From Gammaproteobacteria bacterium (GTDB taxonomy: Bacteria; Pseudomonadota; Gammaproteobacteria; UBA12402), in assembly GCA_028282395.1 (NCBI GenBank), contig JANQHY010000154.1, forward strand, positions 1 to 14,770: a DNA stretch of 14,770 nucleotides, given 5' to 3'. The notes below the pieces were generated by a model. The model did not search any database, had not been told where the DNA came from, and worked only from the letters and a program-made list of their open reading frames with translations. The first letter of the stretch is position 1; each line of letters begins with the position of its first letter. Position numbers and translations under genes: made by a program. Below are positions 1-7,259 of this stretch, piece by piece.

Positions 1-1051
1 AGCCTTTGGCGCTGCTGCAATGCAAGGCACTGCCGCCTCCATTATTACCACACTGATCGATCCAGAAAAGAAAAATCGTGCCATGGGGATATTAGGCTCA
101 ACCCTTGCCCTCGGCTCAGTAATCGGCCCAGCATTCGCTGGTCTTATGATTAGCGTCGCTAATTGGCGCTGGATATTTTTCATTAATATTCCCTTATGTT
201 TGCTTGCACTTATTACTACACGCTTACTTTTCAACCCGCTAAAACCTAAAAAAACCGCTCTCGACTATCCTGGCATGGCCCTATTTGCTATCACTGTATT
301 CTCATTTGTTTTAGCGTTAACATTAAGCAATAAACTCTCCAATAAAAAACTTATTGTTATCAGTCTGGCAATAATTGCCCTCATTGGCCTGCTACTCTTT
401 ATCTATCAGGAACGTCGCAGTGCCACACCAATGCTCGACTTACAATTATTTAAAACACTGGCATTTTCTGTCTCATTACTTGGCATCAGTGCTTTTGGTT
501 TCGCTGCTGGCAGCCTCTATATGCTCCCACCGCTTGATATGCATCTGATTGCCCATCTAACTCCTTGGCAAATTGGCTTAGTATCACTATCAGCCCCGCT
601 TGGTATGGCCATTACTTCACGTTTCTCGGGAATCGCTATCGATTATTGGGGCGAAAAACGTTTAATGCTATGTGGATTAGCCATTTTATTGGCAGCACTG
701 ATTCTATTAACATTACGACACCCAAGCTGGGGTGTTCTCTCTTTCGTTATTCTGTTATTTATTTACGGACTTGGTTGCGGTGTTTTTGTTCCTCCCAATA
801 TCAGCCATATTATGCAATCAGCCGGTACGGAGCATCAAGGGACAATGGGGGCCATTAACCGCATGTTTTTTAACCTGGGCAATGGTATCGGTGTTGTTAC
901 GGCAGCATTTATTATTGCCATCAATACCGAACAGACTACAGCAAAAATTATTGCCGGTCTGCGTTGGGCCTGGTTTGCTGCAGCTGTAGTGATGGCGATT
1001 GCTTTACTCAGCGCTATTTATGAGCAGCTGTGTCAAAAACATAACAGATAA
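1..1051 (+). CDS. DHA2-family MFS transporter, C-terminal part (5' end outside window)
   Basis: This is a proton-driven inner-membrane exporter of the 14-helix DHA2 (EmrB/QacA-like) branch of the major facilitator superfamily, or a close relative; the substrate cannot be told. The frame is open from base 2, with codons for AFGAAA before the first methionine at 20, so the beginning lies outside the window and 349 codons are visible. The first visible stretch contains the motif C-like antiporter signature (LGSVIGPAFAGL) followed by NWRWIFFINIP, a hallmark of DHA2 proteins. About eight further hydrophobic segments follow, ending in a short basic tail (EQLCQKHNR). It converges on another DHA2 transporter with only 51 bases between them, and no convincing terminator was seen there. 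The family call is firm; drug export is only the family default. Confidence 0.88.
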   Translation, partial: AFGAAAMQGTAASIITTLIDPEKKNRAMGILGSTLALGSVIGPAFAGLMISVANWRWIFFINIPLCLLALITTRLLFNPLKPKKTALDYPGMALFAITVFSFVLALTLSNKLSNKKLIVISLAIIALIGLLLFIYQERRSATPMLDLQLFKTLAFSVSLLGISAFGFAAGSLYMLPPLDMHLIAHLTPWQIGLVSLSAPLGMAITSRFSGIAIDYWGEKRLMLCGLAILLAALILLTLRHPSWGVLSFVILLFIYGLGCGVFVPPNISHIMQSAGTEHQGTMGAINRMFFNLGNGIGVVTAAFIIAINTEQTTAKIIAGLRWAWFAAAVVMAIALLSAIYEQLCQKHNR

Positions 1052-1102
1052 AACGAAAAAAATACTGAAGAGTACAACTAATAAACTTGGTTAATTAAAA
1101 GT

Positions 1103-2452
1103 TTATAACTCTGCTTTCCGGATGATAGAAGCAACAAGAAGCCAAGCTATCACTGCAATCGCTAATAAAGCATAAAGAGAAAAGTGCAGTCCACGCAAGA
1201 AGTCGTAATGTTTTAATCCATAATGAAAAAATATCATAGCAAAACTAAAGAATATGACAAATGCAACATTGAAGTTAGTTACCAATGCGCCAGTGATCAC
1301 ACCAGCATGCTCAAAATTATTGCCAATTGATAGTGGCGTGGCAACAGCATTAATAATTCCCCAACCAATTCCTATTAACATAATCGCAGGCAAAATTAGC
1401 CATAATGGACCATTTGAACCAAAATTTATTGCCAAAAGCAAGCCGACAACATCGCAGAAGAATACCGCATGAATAACGAATTTTTTCATTTTCTTATCAA
1501 AGAGAATACCAGCAATGATAGGTGAGATGATTGTCATTACCGTCATTGCAAATAGTGTTGCTCCCACACCAAACTCTGAAAATCCGAGAACGCTATGCAG
1601 ATACAACGGTATGATAAACAAGAATATCCAACCAAATACGATACCAACCGATGCAGTGATCACTGCAGAGGCAAAATTACGATTAATGTACAATGGCAGA
1701 TTGATAAGTGGTGCTCTGGCTTTACTTTCGACAATAACGAGAAGAATTAAAGAGATAAATAGCAGAATAAGGGCAGTAATGATCGGCGCTGTCAAGCCAT
1801 AATCTGACCACTCATTAAACAAGAATACCAACGAGCCGATAAATATAATAAAAAATAGCGAGCCCAACCAGTCAACGGGTTGGTCACCTTGTCGCTTTGA
1901 TTCTTGCACTGAAAACAAACAAATAAGCACACTAATAATGACTAGAGGAATATTAATGAAAAATATCCAGCGCCAATTAATTAATTGCGTAACAATACTG
2001 CCAACAATTGGTCCAAATCCTACCCCAAAGCCAAAAACAGCAAAGAAAATAGCAACCACACGCCCACGAATCATTTCAGGGAAGGAATTTTGTATAATAC
2101 CAATACTACAAGGAAAGAAAACTGCAACACAAACCCCCTGCAACGCCCTCATAACAATAAGAAACATAGGTGACGGCGACAGTCCTGCACCTAAAGAAAC
2201 CAGGGCAAACCCCACTAAGCCGAAATATAAAATCTTGCGCCGACCTTTAATGTCTGCCAATAAACCAAATGGTACGGTGCATGCACTAAATAGTAAAGCG
2301 AAGCAGGTCATGGCCCATTGCAACTGAATAATACTTGCCTGTAAATCTTTTTTGATAACTGGAAGTATTGAGTTAACGATTGAGATATCTAAACCAGCAA
2401 TCATAGCCCCAACACACAGACCTGCAAGTCCCCACCACTGTTTCTGTTTCAT
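1103..2452 (-). CDS. DHA2-family MFS transporter
   Basis: This is a complete 449-residue multi-helix inner-membrane transporter, likely a proton antiporter. Visible motifs in order are GLDISIVNSILPVI in helix 1 (the DHA2 LDxTIVNxALP signature), motif A in the first cytoplasmic loop (GLLADIKGRRKIL), motif B (RALQG), motif C (GFGVGFGPIVGSIV) and NWRWIFFINIP. The substrate is unknown. I prefer the ATG at 2452 because the AAGG upstream is 8 bases from it but only 2 bases from the alternative ATG at 2458, which would add two residues. It lies 81 bases downstream of sdhA on the same strand with no clear terminator between, so read-through from the sdh promoter is possible. In other gammaproteobacteria this position normally holds sdhB. 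It is unlikely to have a role in succinate oxidation. Confidence 0.9.
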   Translation of the reverse strand: MKQKQWWGLAGLCVGAMIAGLDISIVNSILPVIKKDLQASIIQLQWAMTCFALLFSACTVPFGLLADIKGRRKILYFGLVGFALVSLGAGLSPSPMFLIVMRALQGVCVAVFFPCSIGIIQNSFPEMIRGRVVAIFFAVFGFGVGFGPIVGSIVTQLINWRWIFFINIPLVIISVLICLFSVQESKRQGDQPVDWLGSLFFIIFIGSLVFLFNEWSDYGLTAPIITALILLFISLILLVIVESKARAPLINLPLYINRNFASAVITASVGIVFGWIFLFIIPLYLHSVLGFSEFGVGATLFAMTVMTIISPIIAGILFDKKMKKFVIHAVFFCDVVGLLLAINFGSNGPLWLILPAIMLIGIGWGIINAVATPLSIGNNFEHAGVITGALVTNFNVAFVIFFSFAMIFFHYGLKHYDFLRGLHFSLYALLAIAVIAWLLVASIIRKAEL

Positions 2453-2533
2453 ATTCATAACCTTTCTTTACTCGCTAAGCAAATAATGTCCAATATGAGC
2501 GACTAGACCAATTAATAAGAACCTAAAAGAGGG

Positions 2534-4303
2534 TTATTTAATCCGTTCCTGTAATTGTACCGGTTTAACGTATTTCGGTTTTCTATTAATTGCCCGCGTC
2601 ATAATCTCATCACTACTGGCAGCAGAAATAGAGTGGCAGAGGAATTCATCATCATTACGATCAGGATAGTCAGGACGCGAATGTGCACCACGGCTCTCTT
2701 TACGCCAGATCGCTGACTTGGCTGTCACTAGCGCTACTTCCATCAAATTTTCCAACTCCAGTGCATAAATAAGGTCGGTATTAAATGTCCGGCTGTGATC
2801 TTGAATCACCGCTTCCTGTAATTGTTGCTGTAGTTGTTTCAGTTCAGCAAGAGCGCCAATCATGTCCTCTTCCTGGCGGAAAACACCAAAATTATTCTGC
2901 ATGACATCGCTCATCTGCTTACGGATAGTGTCAGCAGTTTCCCCTTTACTGTTACTACGCCAGCGCTGCAGACGGGAGAAACCAGCCTCAATATCCTCAT
3001 CAGTCGCATCAGAGTAATCAAGTCCAGCCGAGAGCGACTCTTCCATATGGATACCCGCAGAACGACCGAAGACGACAATATCGAGTAGCGAGTTGCCGCC
3101 CAAACGGTTGGCGCCATGCACAGAAACACAGGCACACTCACCAGCAGCATAAAAGCCTTCAATCGCCTTATCTTTACCTTTCCCATCGACCGTTAACACC
3201 TGGCTATGGAAGTTGGTTGGAATACCTCCCATCAAGTAATGGCAGGTCGGCACAACAGGAATCGGCGCTTTAATTGGATCAACACCAGCAAAAGTCATTG
3301 CCAGATCACGAATACCTGGCAAACGGTTCTTAACAATTTCGGGATCGAGATGCATCAGATTCAAGAAGGCATGATCACCCTTTTCACCACAACCACGACC
3401 GGCACGGATTTCACTGATAATAGAGCGCGAAACAATATCACGACAGGCAAGATCTTTTTCATGTGGCGCATAGGTCTCCATAAAACGGGTACCCTCTTTA
3501 TTGGTCAAATAACCACCTTCGCCACGACACCCTTCAGTCACCAAGACGCCGGCACCATAAATACCGGTCGGATGGAACTGCCACATCTCCATATCCTGCA
3601 GCGGATAACCGGCACGCAATACCATGCCAAGACCATCACCCGTATTAATTTGCGCATTGGTTGTCGAAGCAAACACACGTCCAGCACCACCGGTAGCAAA
3701 TAGCGTTGCGCGCGCTTTAAAGAAAGCTGTCTCGCCAGTTTCAATACAGATTGCTGTGACACCAGCAACACGCCCATCGCTACCTTTAACAACATCAATA
3801 GCAAACCACTCATCATAAAAGTGGCTTTTCGCTTTAATATTCTGTTGATAGAGGGTATGCAACAGTGCATGACCGGTACGATCGGCAGCAGCGCAAGTCC
3901 GACGTGCTTGCTCTTTACCATAATTCATAGTCTGGCCACCAAATGCACGTTGATAGATACGATGTTTTTCATTACGTGAAAACGGCAAGCCCATATGTTC
4001 TAATTCGTAGACCGTGCGTGGCGCCATCATTGTCATATATTCGATTGCATCCTGATCGCCAAGAAAATCTGAGCCCATGACAGAATCAAACATATGGAAA
4101 CGCCAATCATCATCCTCATCAGTGCTGCCAATAGCAGCATTAATGCCCCCTTGGGCTGAAACGGTGTGTGAACGTGTAGGGAAAACTTTAGAAATTACTG
4201 CTACACGCTTGCCTGAAGCGGATAACTGTAGTGCTGCGCGCAGCCCGGCACCACCAGCACCAACAATCAAGGCATCAAAAACATAGGTTGCAACCTGTTT
4301 CAT
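2534..4303 (-). CDS. sdhA: Succinate dehydrogenase flavoprotein subunit
   Basis: SdhA oxidises succinate to fumarate at the cytoplasmic face of the inner membrane and passes electrons through covalently bound FAD to SdhB and the quinone pool (TCA cycle, complex II). The 589 residues match the usual length (588 in E. coli). The FAD dinucleotide fold GAGGAG is at about 15-20, and SHTVSAQGG carries the FAD-attaching histidine, His46. Active-site blocks follow: [44 protein letters not shown] and [10 protein letters not shown]. The C-terminal domain contains [10 protein letters not shown]. The extreme C-terminus (VQLQERIK) differs from the common ending. GGGAG lies 10 bases before the ATG, and 16 bases separate it from sdhD, so it is the third gene of an sdhCDA operon. 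No sdhB follows, although the protein needs an iron-sulphur partner. Confidence 0.98.
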   Translation of the reverse strand: MKQVATYVFDALIVGAGGAGLRAALQLSASGKRVAVISKVFPTRSHTVSAQGGINAAIGSTDEDDDWRFHMFDSVMGSDFLGDQDAIEYMTMMAPRTVYELEHMGLPFSRNEKHRIYQRAFGGQTMNYGKEQARRTCAAADRTGHALLHTLYQQNIKAKSHFYDEWFAIDVVKGSDGRVAGVTAICIETGETAFFKARATLFATGGAGRVFASTTNAQINTGDGLGMVLRAGYPLQDMEMWQFHPTGIYGAGVLVTEGCRGEGGYLTNKEGTRFMETYAPHEKDLACRDIVSRSIISEIRAGRGCGEKGDHAFLNLMHLDPEIVKNRLPGIRDLAMTFAGVDPIKAPIPVVPTCHYLMGGIPTNFHSQVLTVDGKGKDKAIEGFYAAGECACVSVHGANRLGGNSLLDIVVFGRSAGIHMEESLSAGLDYSDATDEDIEAGFSRLQRWRSNSKGETADTIRKQMSDVMQNNFGVFRQEEDMIGALAELKQLQQQLQEAVIQDHSRTFNTDLIYALELENLMEVALVTAKSAIWRKESRGAHSRPDYPDRNDDEFLCHSISAASSDEIMTRAINRKPKYVKPVQLQERIK

Positions 4304-4319
4304 CGTTTATGGTCTCCCA

Positions 4320-4667
4320 CTAATATAATCGTATAAAAAGCAGTACACCCCAAATGAAGGTGACAAAAAGCACTGCTAATACAACTAGCTTACAGAATGT
4401 CCGCAAAAAACTATTATCAACATAGTCAGTGATAATGGTCCACATACCGATCCAAGCATGCCAAACAATGGCAATTAGGGCCAATATGCTGGCAACCATC
4501 ATCCAAAAATGGGCAAAAAGATGGCGCCATGCTAAATAATGCGCTGGCAAAATGAAAACACAGGCCAACACAAAAACCGTGAATACCGCTAAATAGAGAG
4601 CGGTTAAGCGCTGGATAATCCAATCGCGCATCCCCTTGCGCGGGGTCGCTATCGCATGCCTAGCCAT
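4320..4667 (-). CDS. sdhD: Succinate dehydrogenase membrane anchor subunit SdhD
   Basis: SdhD is a three-helix membrane anchor that, with SdhC, holds haem b and forms the ubiquinone site of complex II. The 115-residue protein begins MARHAIATPRKGMRDWIIQRL and carries HAWIGMWTIITDYV at 70-83, nearly the E. coli sequence. His70 corresponds to the conserved haem-region histidine, and Asp81-Tyr82 to the quinone-site pair. The start at 4667 is chosen because TAGGAGGG lies 5 bases upstream and the protein then has family length. A longer frame, reaching 4742, would add 25 residues that overlap sdhC and are unlike SdhD. The gene overlaps the end of sdhC by 19 bases, implying translational coupling, and is followed 16 bases later by sdhA. 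Confidence 0.95.
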   Translation of the reverse strand: MARHAIATPRKGMRDWIIQRLTALYLAVFTVFVLACVFILPAHYLAWRHLFAHFWMMVASILALIAIVWHAWIGMWTIITDYVDNSFLRTFCKLVVLAVLFVTFIWGVLLFIRLY

Positions 4668-5035
4668 AAAAGCCCTCCTAAAATAATCGCTAACAGGATA
4701 GAGATCGCCAATACCAGCTTGGCACTTAATCTCCCGCCACAAAGGCTCTCACCACAACCAACATCCATCAATAGATGGCGAATCCCGGCAACAAAATGGT
4801 AGAGTAGCGGCAGTAATAGTAACCACAGCAATACTGTATAGATTGGCCGGTGAAAGGTGGCAAGCCACCAATCAAAGCTCTGCTGCGAACGCATCATGCT
4901 ACAGAAAACCGCTAAACCAACAGGCAGAAGCACAAATAGTGCCAACCCTGAAAGACGGTGCAGAATGGAAATGATGGCAGCAATGGGAAAGTGGATCGAT
5001 GTGATCTTCAGATTAACCGGTCTTTTGTCTTTCAC
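4649..5035 (-). CDS. sdhC: Succinate dehydrogenase cytochrome b556 subunit SdhC
   Basis: SdhC is the other membrane anchor of complex II, with three helices, haem b and half of the quinone pocket. It has 128 residues, the family length. The block SILHRLSG at 23-30 contains the quinone-site Ser23 and Arg27 (E. coli Ser27 and Arg31), and YHFVAGIRHLLMDVG at 79-93 contains the haem ligand His80 (E. coli His84). The N-terminus (RPVNL, then IHFPIAAIISILHR) is typical. The start codon is GTG: an in-frame TGA lies 12 bases upstream and no in-frame ATG is available. GAGGG lies 9 bases before the GTG. It is first in the sdhCDA operon, and the mRNA leader carries the FNR-type palindrome listed separately. 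Confidence 0.96.
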   Translation of the reverse strand: MKDKRPVNLKITSIHFPIAAIISILHRLSGLALFVLLPVGLAVFCSMMRSQQSFDWWLATFHRPIYTVLLWLLLLPLLYHFVAGIRHLLMDVGCGESLCGGRLSAKLVLAISILLAIILGGLLWLGMR

Positions 5036-5051
5036 CTCGTTTATCCCTCAT

Positions 5052-5065
5052 TTGATGTTTATCAA
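5052..5065. promoter_or_regulatory. FNR/Anr-type binding site in the sdh leader
   Basis: TTGAT-GTTT-ATCAA is an exact match to the FNR/Anr consensus (TTGAT, four bases, ATCAA) and extends one more base pair on each side to 5051-5066. It lies between the sdhC start and a TATAAT -10 box at 5083-5088, about 11 to 25 bases downstream of the predicted transcription start. A bound regulator there would block transcription, so I infer repression of sdhCDA when oxygen is low, as known for E. coli sdh. The match is seen; the function is inferred. Confidence 0.6.
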
Positions 5066-5082
5066 AACCCAGAAACAGTGCC

Positions 5083-5111
5083 ATTATAACGAAAACGACA
5101 GTAAAATAAAT
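5083..5111 (-). promoter_or_regulatory. Sigma-70-type promoter for sdhCDA
   Basis: On the minus strand a perfect TATAAT (5083-5088) lies 16-17 bases after a weak -35 (TTTATT or ATTTAT, within 5105-5111). Transcription would start near 5076, giving a leader of about 40 bases before the sdhC GTG. The perfect -10 with a poor -35 is consistent with regulation. It is the best promoter match in this gap. Confidence 0.5.
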
Positions 5112-5230
5112 GGCTTTGGCCACTTTTTCTACTATTCCTGCCACATTTATGGCAACTCTCGCCCTCAATCCCTCTATGTTGCCCCACACCTCAACCAATT
5201 ACCAGCCCCACCACACCACTGTTGCTGGAT

Positions 5231-5382
5231 CGCTTTGGTGCTACGCACCTCACGGCGACGGCGTATAGAGCAATAGTTATGCAACAACACTGGACAAACC
5301 GTGGGAGGACGGAAGCAGGTGTCGCGGGAGGACGATGAGGTAGCTTTATCCCGCGGCCAAGCCGCGGGATAACGATTTTTTT
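5231..5382. repeat. GC-rich palindromic intergenic island
   Basis: This stretch is much richer in GC than the flanking genes and contains several short repeats. GGTGC-TAC-GCACC (5237-5249) is a 5-bp stem. GGGAGGACG occurs twice, at 5303-5311 and 5326-5334. A perfect 12-bp stem with a 3-base loop spans 5346-5372 (TTATCCCGCGGC, CAA, GCCGCGGGATAA), with seven Ts at 5376-5382 on the plus strand. Frames of 70-76 codons cross it on the minus strand, but they have no family resemblance, are rich in Arg, Ser and Cys, and overlap each other, so I do not call a gene. The look is that of a dispersed intergenic repeat. A plus-strand terminator is possible, but no plus-strand gene lies upstream. Confidence 0.5.
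5346..5372. repeat. Perfect 12-bp inverted repeat (hairpin)
   Basis: The arms 5346-5357 and 5361-5372 pair perfectly around the loop CAA, and eight of the twelve pairs are G-C. Seven Ts follow after three bases on the plus strand, giving the form of an intrinsic terminator for plus-strand RNA. In the minus direction, 55 bases after the lysine-rich gene ends, no T run follows. It could end antisense transcription or be the core of a dispersed palindromic repeat. Confidence 0.6.
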
Positions 5383-5427
5383 CAAAATCTCCCACTCAAA
5401 AGGTGGGAAGCAATGAAGCAATACGAC

Positions 5428-5991
5428 TTATGCAGTAACAGGCTCTTCTGCTGACTCAAACATGTCCATTTCTTCAACAGCTGGTGTTTTTGCTACCACA
5501 TCTGCTTTAGAGACACGCTTCTTACGTTTGTTACGTTTGACAGCAATTTTCTCTTTTTGTGCTTTCGCCCAGGCTTTATTGAATTGCTGCAATGCTTTTT
5601 GTCTAGCTTTCAGTTGTTGCGCTTCAGCTTTAATTTCTGCTTTCTCAACTTTTAGTGCCTGTACCACTTTTTGCAAGGCTTGGAATTCTGCCTTTAAGGT
5701 TTTAACCGCTTCAGTCGCTTTGGCAACACGTGCTATAACTGCTTTGCTTTTCTTAGTTCTTTGATCTGCTTTTGCTGTTTTTAACCGCTCGCGTGCAACT
5801 TTCAATTTTGCCCGCGCTTTCGACAATTTTGCTTGAGCTTGGGTGAATTGTTTATCAAGTTGGCTTTTAGCTTTACCACACACTTTGATCAATTTACTTT
5901 CACACTGCGCGATACAAGCTTTAAGCTCTTTAACTTCGACCATTGGTGTCACAGTTTTTGTTGCTGATGCTTTCTTTTTTCTAGCTGCCAT
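5428..5991 (-). CDS. Lysine/alanine-rich coiled-coil protein, possibly DNA-binding
   Basis: I recognise no named family. The 187-residue product is strongly basic and built almost wholly of Lys, Ala, Gln, Glu and Val in heptad-like helices. The N-terminus is MAARKKKASATK, a long coiled coil runs from about 20 to 147, a basic cluster lies near 150-161 (KRNKRKKR), and a short acidic tail (EEMDMFESAEE) lies near 173-183. It has two cysteines near the start of the coil (Cys26, Cys30) and a third at Cys38. No signal peptide or membrane segment is present. The composition resembles histone-H1-like or AlgP-type nucleoid proteins, so nucleic-acid binding is a reasonable inference but unproven. The start at 5991 is preferred: GAGG lies 9 bases upstream, while the upstream ATG at 6000 directly abuts that GAGG. 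A palindrome sits over its promoter. Confidence 0.8.
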   Translation of the reverse strand: MAARKKKASATKTVTPMVEVKELKACIAQCESKLIKVCGKAKSQLDKQFTQAQAKLSKARAKLKVARERLKTAKADQRTKKSKAVIARVAKATEAVKTLKAEFQALQKVVQALKVEKAEIKAEAQQLKARQKALQQFNKAWAKAQKEKIAVKRNKRKKRVSKADVVAKTPAVEEMDMFESAEEPVTA

Positions 5992-6048
5992 GATTTTCAT
6001 CCTCACTATTTTGCTTACTAAACAAATTTAATCTCTCCTGGCCCATCC

Positions 6049-6065
6049 AGGTTTAGGCTAAACCT
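6049..6065. promoter_or_regulatory. 17-bp palindrome, candidate operator
   Basis: AGGTTTAG-G-CTAAACCT has 8-bp arms around one central base, so it is better suited to a dimeric repressor than to an RNA hairpin. It covers the presumed -10 (TAGGTT, 6061-6066) and start-site region of the promoter for the lysine-rich gene. The protein that binds it is unknown; autoregulation is one possibility. Confidence 0.4.
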
Positions 6066-6089
6066 AATCCACTTCACCGGCTCTGTCAA
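6061..6089 (-). promoter_or_regulatory. Candidate promoter of the lysine-rich protein gene
   Basis: The minus strand has a perfect TTGACA (6084-6089), 17 bases, then TAGGTT (6061-6066), a poor -10. Transcription would begin near 6054, leaving a leader of about 60 bases. The weak -10 overlaps the palindrome at 6049-6065, as in an activator- or repressor-controlled promoter. Confidence 0.4.
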
Positions 6090-6145
6090 TAAATTTAGTG
6101 GCATATCATTAATAAAATTAAAATATCTTGCTCAAGAGACTATTT

Positions 6146-6288
6146 TGAAATAATTTTGCCAGTTTTCTTGATCTTCACAAGCCATTTTGAAATATCTGTC
6201 AATTAAAAAACGGACAAAATGGGTCAACTTTTACTGTGTTTTTCCTCAAACTGTCGACGCCAATCAGTTAACTGGCAAAATTATTTCA
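6146..6288. mobile_element. MITE-like element with perfect 19-bp terminal inverted repeats
   Basis: TGAAATAATTTTGCCAGTT (6146-6164) is matched exactly in inverted orientation at 6270-6288, bounding a 143-bp unit with no coding frame. Inside is a second inverted pair, CCATTTTG (6182-6189) and CAAAATGG (6215-6222), and ATTTTGAAATA is directly repeated at 6142-6152 and 6184-6194. No target-site duplication is evident in the flanks, so mobility is not shown. It ends 9 bases past the stop of the neighbouring gene and could instead give a long RNA stem, though the 105-base interior argues against an ordinary terminator. Confidence 0.5.
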
Positions 6289-6297
6289 GGGCAATTT

Positions 6298-7107
6298 CTA
6301 AGAGATCGTACAAACTGCCCGGCTAATTGCTGTCACATCCACTGCTTCAGGAACACCTATGTAGTGACTGCTAAAAAGTGCGCCACAAAAAGTGGAAAGA
6401 TGACTGCTCTCTGTGATACTTGAGAAGGCATTTTTTATAAACCCCCATAAAGCGAAAATTGGGCTCAACAGTAACATTAAATAGTAAGCGCCATTATCCT
6501 TTCGTGTCACTTGGTTAGCCTGAGTCATACAGTCCTGTAACTGAGATAGGGTCATCTCCTCGATGTCATCAGGTGTAATCGCCTCATCTTGATGATCACC
6601 ATAGACATATTGATTTACATGATCGCTATTTTTAAAAAGGTAAAAACCGAGCTGATGACCGCTTGCCATCTTCTTACTCAACAGCGCCAATTTTTCAGAA
6701 CCCTGCTCACTCCTAGCAATACGTTTCATCTGTTCAAACGTAAATATTCCGCTTTTAAATACGCCTTTTTTTAACAATGCTGGATCAGCGCAAGCAAATG
6801 CTTCCAATTGCGATAAACTTAGCTCATCGACTTGGCTTATCGAGAGAGAAAAATGGTAGCGCACATAACTCTGTAAAACTTTTCTATCACGCCACTCTTC
6901 ATAAATACTCCTCGAAACCAGTAATTGCCGTTCCTGGCCGCGCTGTTGATAAATCTGTTCAGTTACCTCATCAAGACAGCTATCCTTGCGCCGTGACTTT
7001 CTACGCCCGTTATGCTGATGTCGTTCTGACCCGACACTACTTTTATGATTCTGACTGTTGGAGTGTTGATGAATCAAACTCGTCTCATTGTACTGATAAG
7101 TAAGCAT
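6298..7107 (-). CDS. Hypothetical protein with one C-terminal membrane segment
   Basis: I do not recognise this 269-residue protein. The first 45 residues are polar, rich in His, Ser, Gln and Arg, and look disordered (RRKSRRKD at 35-42). A mixed helical region follows. The motif E-[L/M]-[S/T]-LSQL-[E/Q] occurs twice, at 95-102 and 184-191, suggesting two diverged repeats of a helical module. One membrane-spanning segment lies near 205-227 (YYLMLLLSPIFALWGFI), with about 40 residues after it. There is no signal peptide. An excellent ribosome site (GGGAGGT, 6 bases before the ATG) supports the start at 7107 and that the gene is real. It is divergent from the cytochrome bd operon. The polar N-terminus and late hydrophobic segment would fit a secreted or host-directed protein, but that is only a guess. 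Confidence 0.75.
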   Translation of the reverse strand: MLTYQYNETSLIHQHSNSQNHKSSVGSERHQHNGRRKSRRKDSCLDEVTEQIYQQRGQERQLLVSRSIYEEWRDRKVLQSYVRYHFSLSISQVDELSLSQLEAFACADPALLKKGVFKSGIFTFEQMKRIARSEQGSEKLALLSKKMASGHQLGFYLFKNSDHVNQYVYGDHQDEAITPDDIEEMTLSQLQDCMTQANQVTRKDNGAYYLMLLLSPIFALWGFIKNAFSSITESSHLSTFCGALFSSHYIGVPEAVDVTAISRAVCTIS

Positions 7108-7197
7108 ATTTTACCTCCCTCATTTATTTACCACCTAACTCTTAAATATATTGTCTTACATAAAGATTAATTAAATATTACGTTGATAAAAAATTAA

Positions 7198-7216
7198 ATT
7201 CTTAATAATCATTATC
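7198..7216. promoter_or_regulatory. Fur-box-like sequence, weak
   Basis: ATTCTTAATAATCATTATC agrees with the 19-base Fur consensus at 14 positions, including an unbroken run of 12 in the right half. It lies 44 bases upstream of the predicted cydA -35 and also upstream of the divergent gene. The surrounding DNA is very AT-rich, so chance is a serious alternative. Confidence 0.25.
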
Positions 7217-7259
7217 TTAAATAGATTAGTTAACTTTACTTCTAGATTAAGTAAGGGAG

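Noticed and set aside
1081..1106. Inverted repeat ATAAACTT / AAGTTTAT between the two convergent transporters
   Set aside because: Nearly all A-T pairs with a 10-base loop and no T run; not stable enough to call a terminator.
3206..3703. 165-codon plus-strand frame within sdhA
   Set aside because: It lies wholly antisense to a fully conserved sdhA, is rich in Thr, His and Ile, resembles no family and has no ribosome site; it is a by-product of sdhA codon use.
4668..4742. 25-residue N-terminal extension of sdhD
   Set aside because: It would overlap sdhC by 94 bases, is unlike SdhD, and a strong ribosome site directs the start at 4667.
5300..5345. GGACGGAAGCAG resembling the conserved tip of the signal recognition particle RNA
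   Set aside because: Only part of the GGAAGGAAGCAGCC tip is present and the paired GGTC/GCC context needed for the SRP RNA hairpin is missing.
5174..5421. Two overlapping minus-strand frames of 73 and 76 codons in the gap before sdhC
   Set aside because: They overlap each other in different frames across a GC-rich palindromic island and have unlikely composition, so they are best explained by the repeat.
7180..7196. TTGATAAAAAATTA as a second FNR site upstream of cydA
   Set aside because: Only the left half-site matches; the right half lacks ATCAA.
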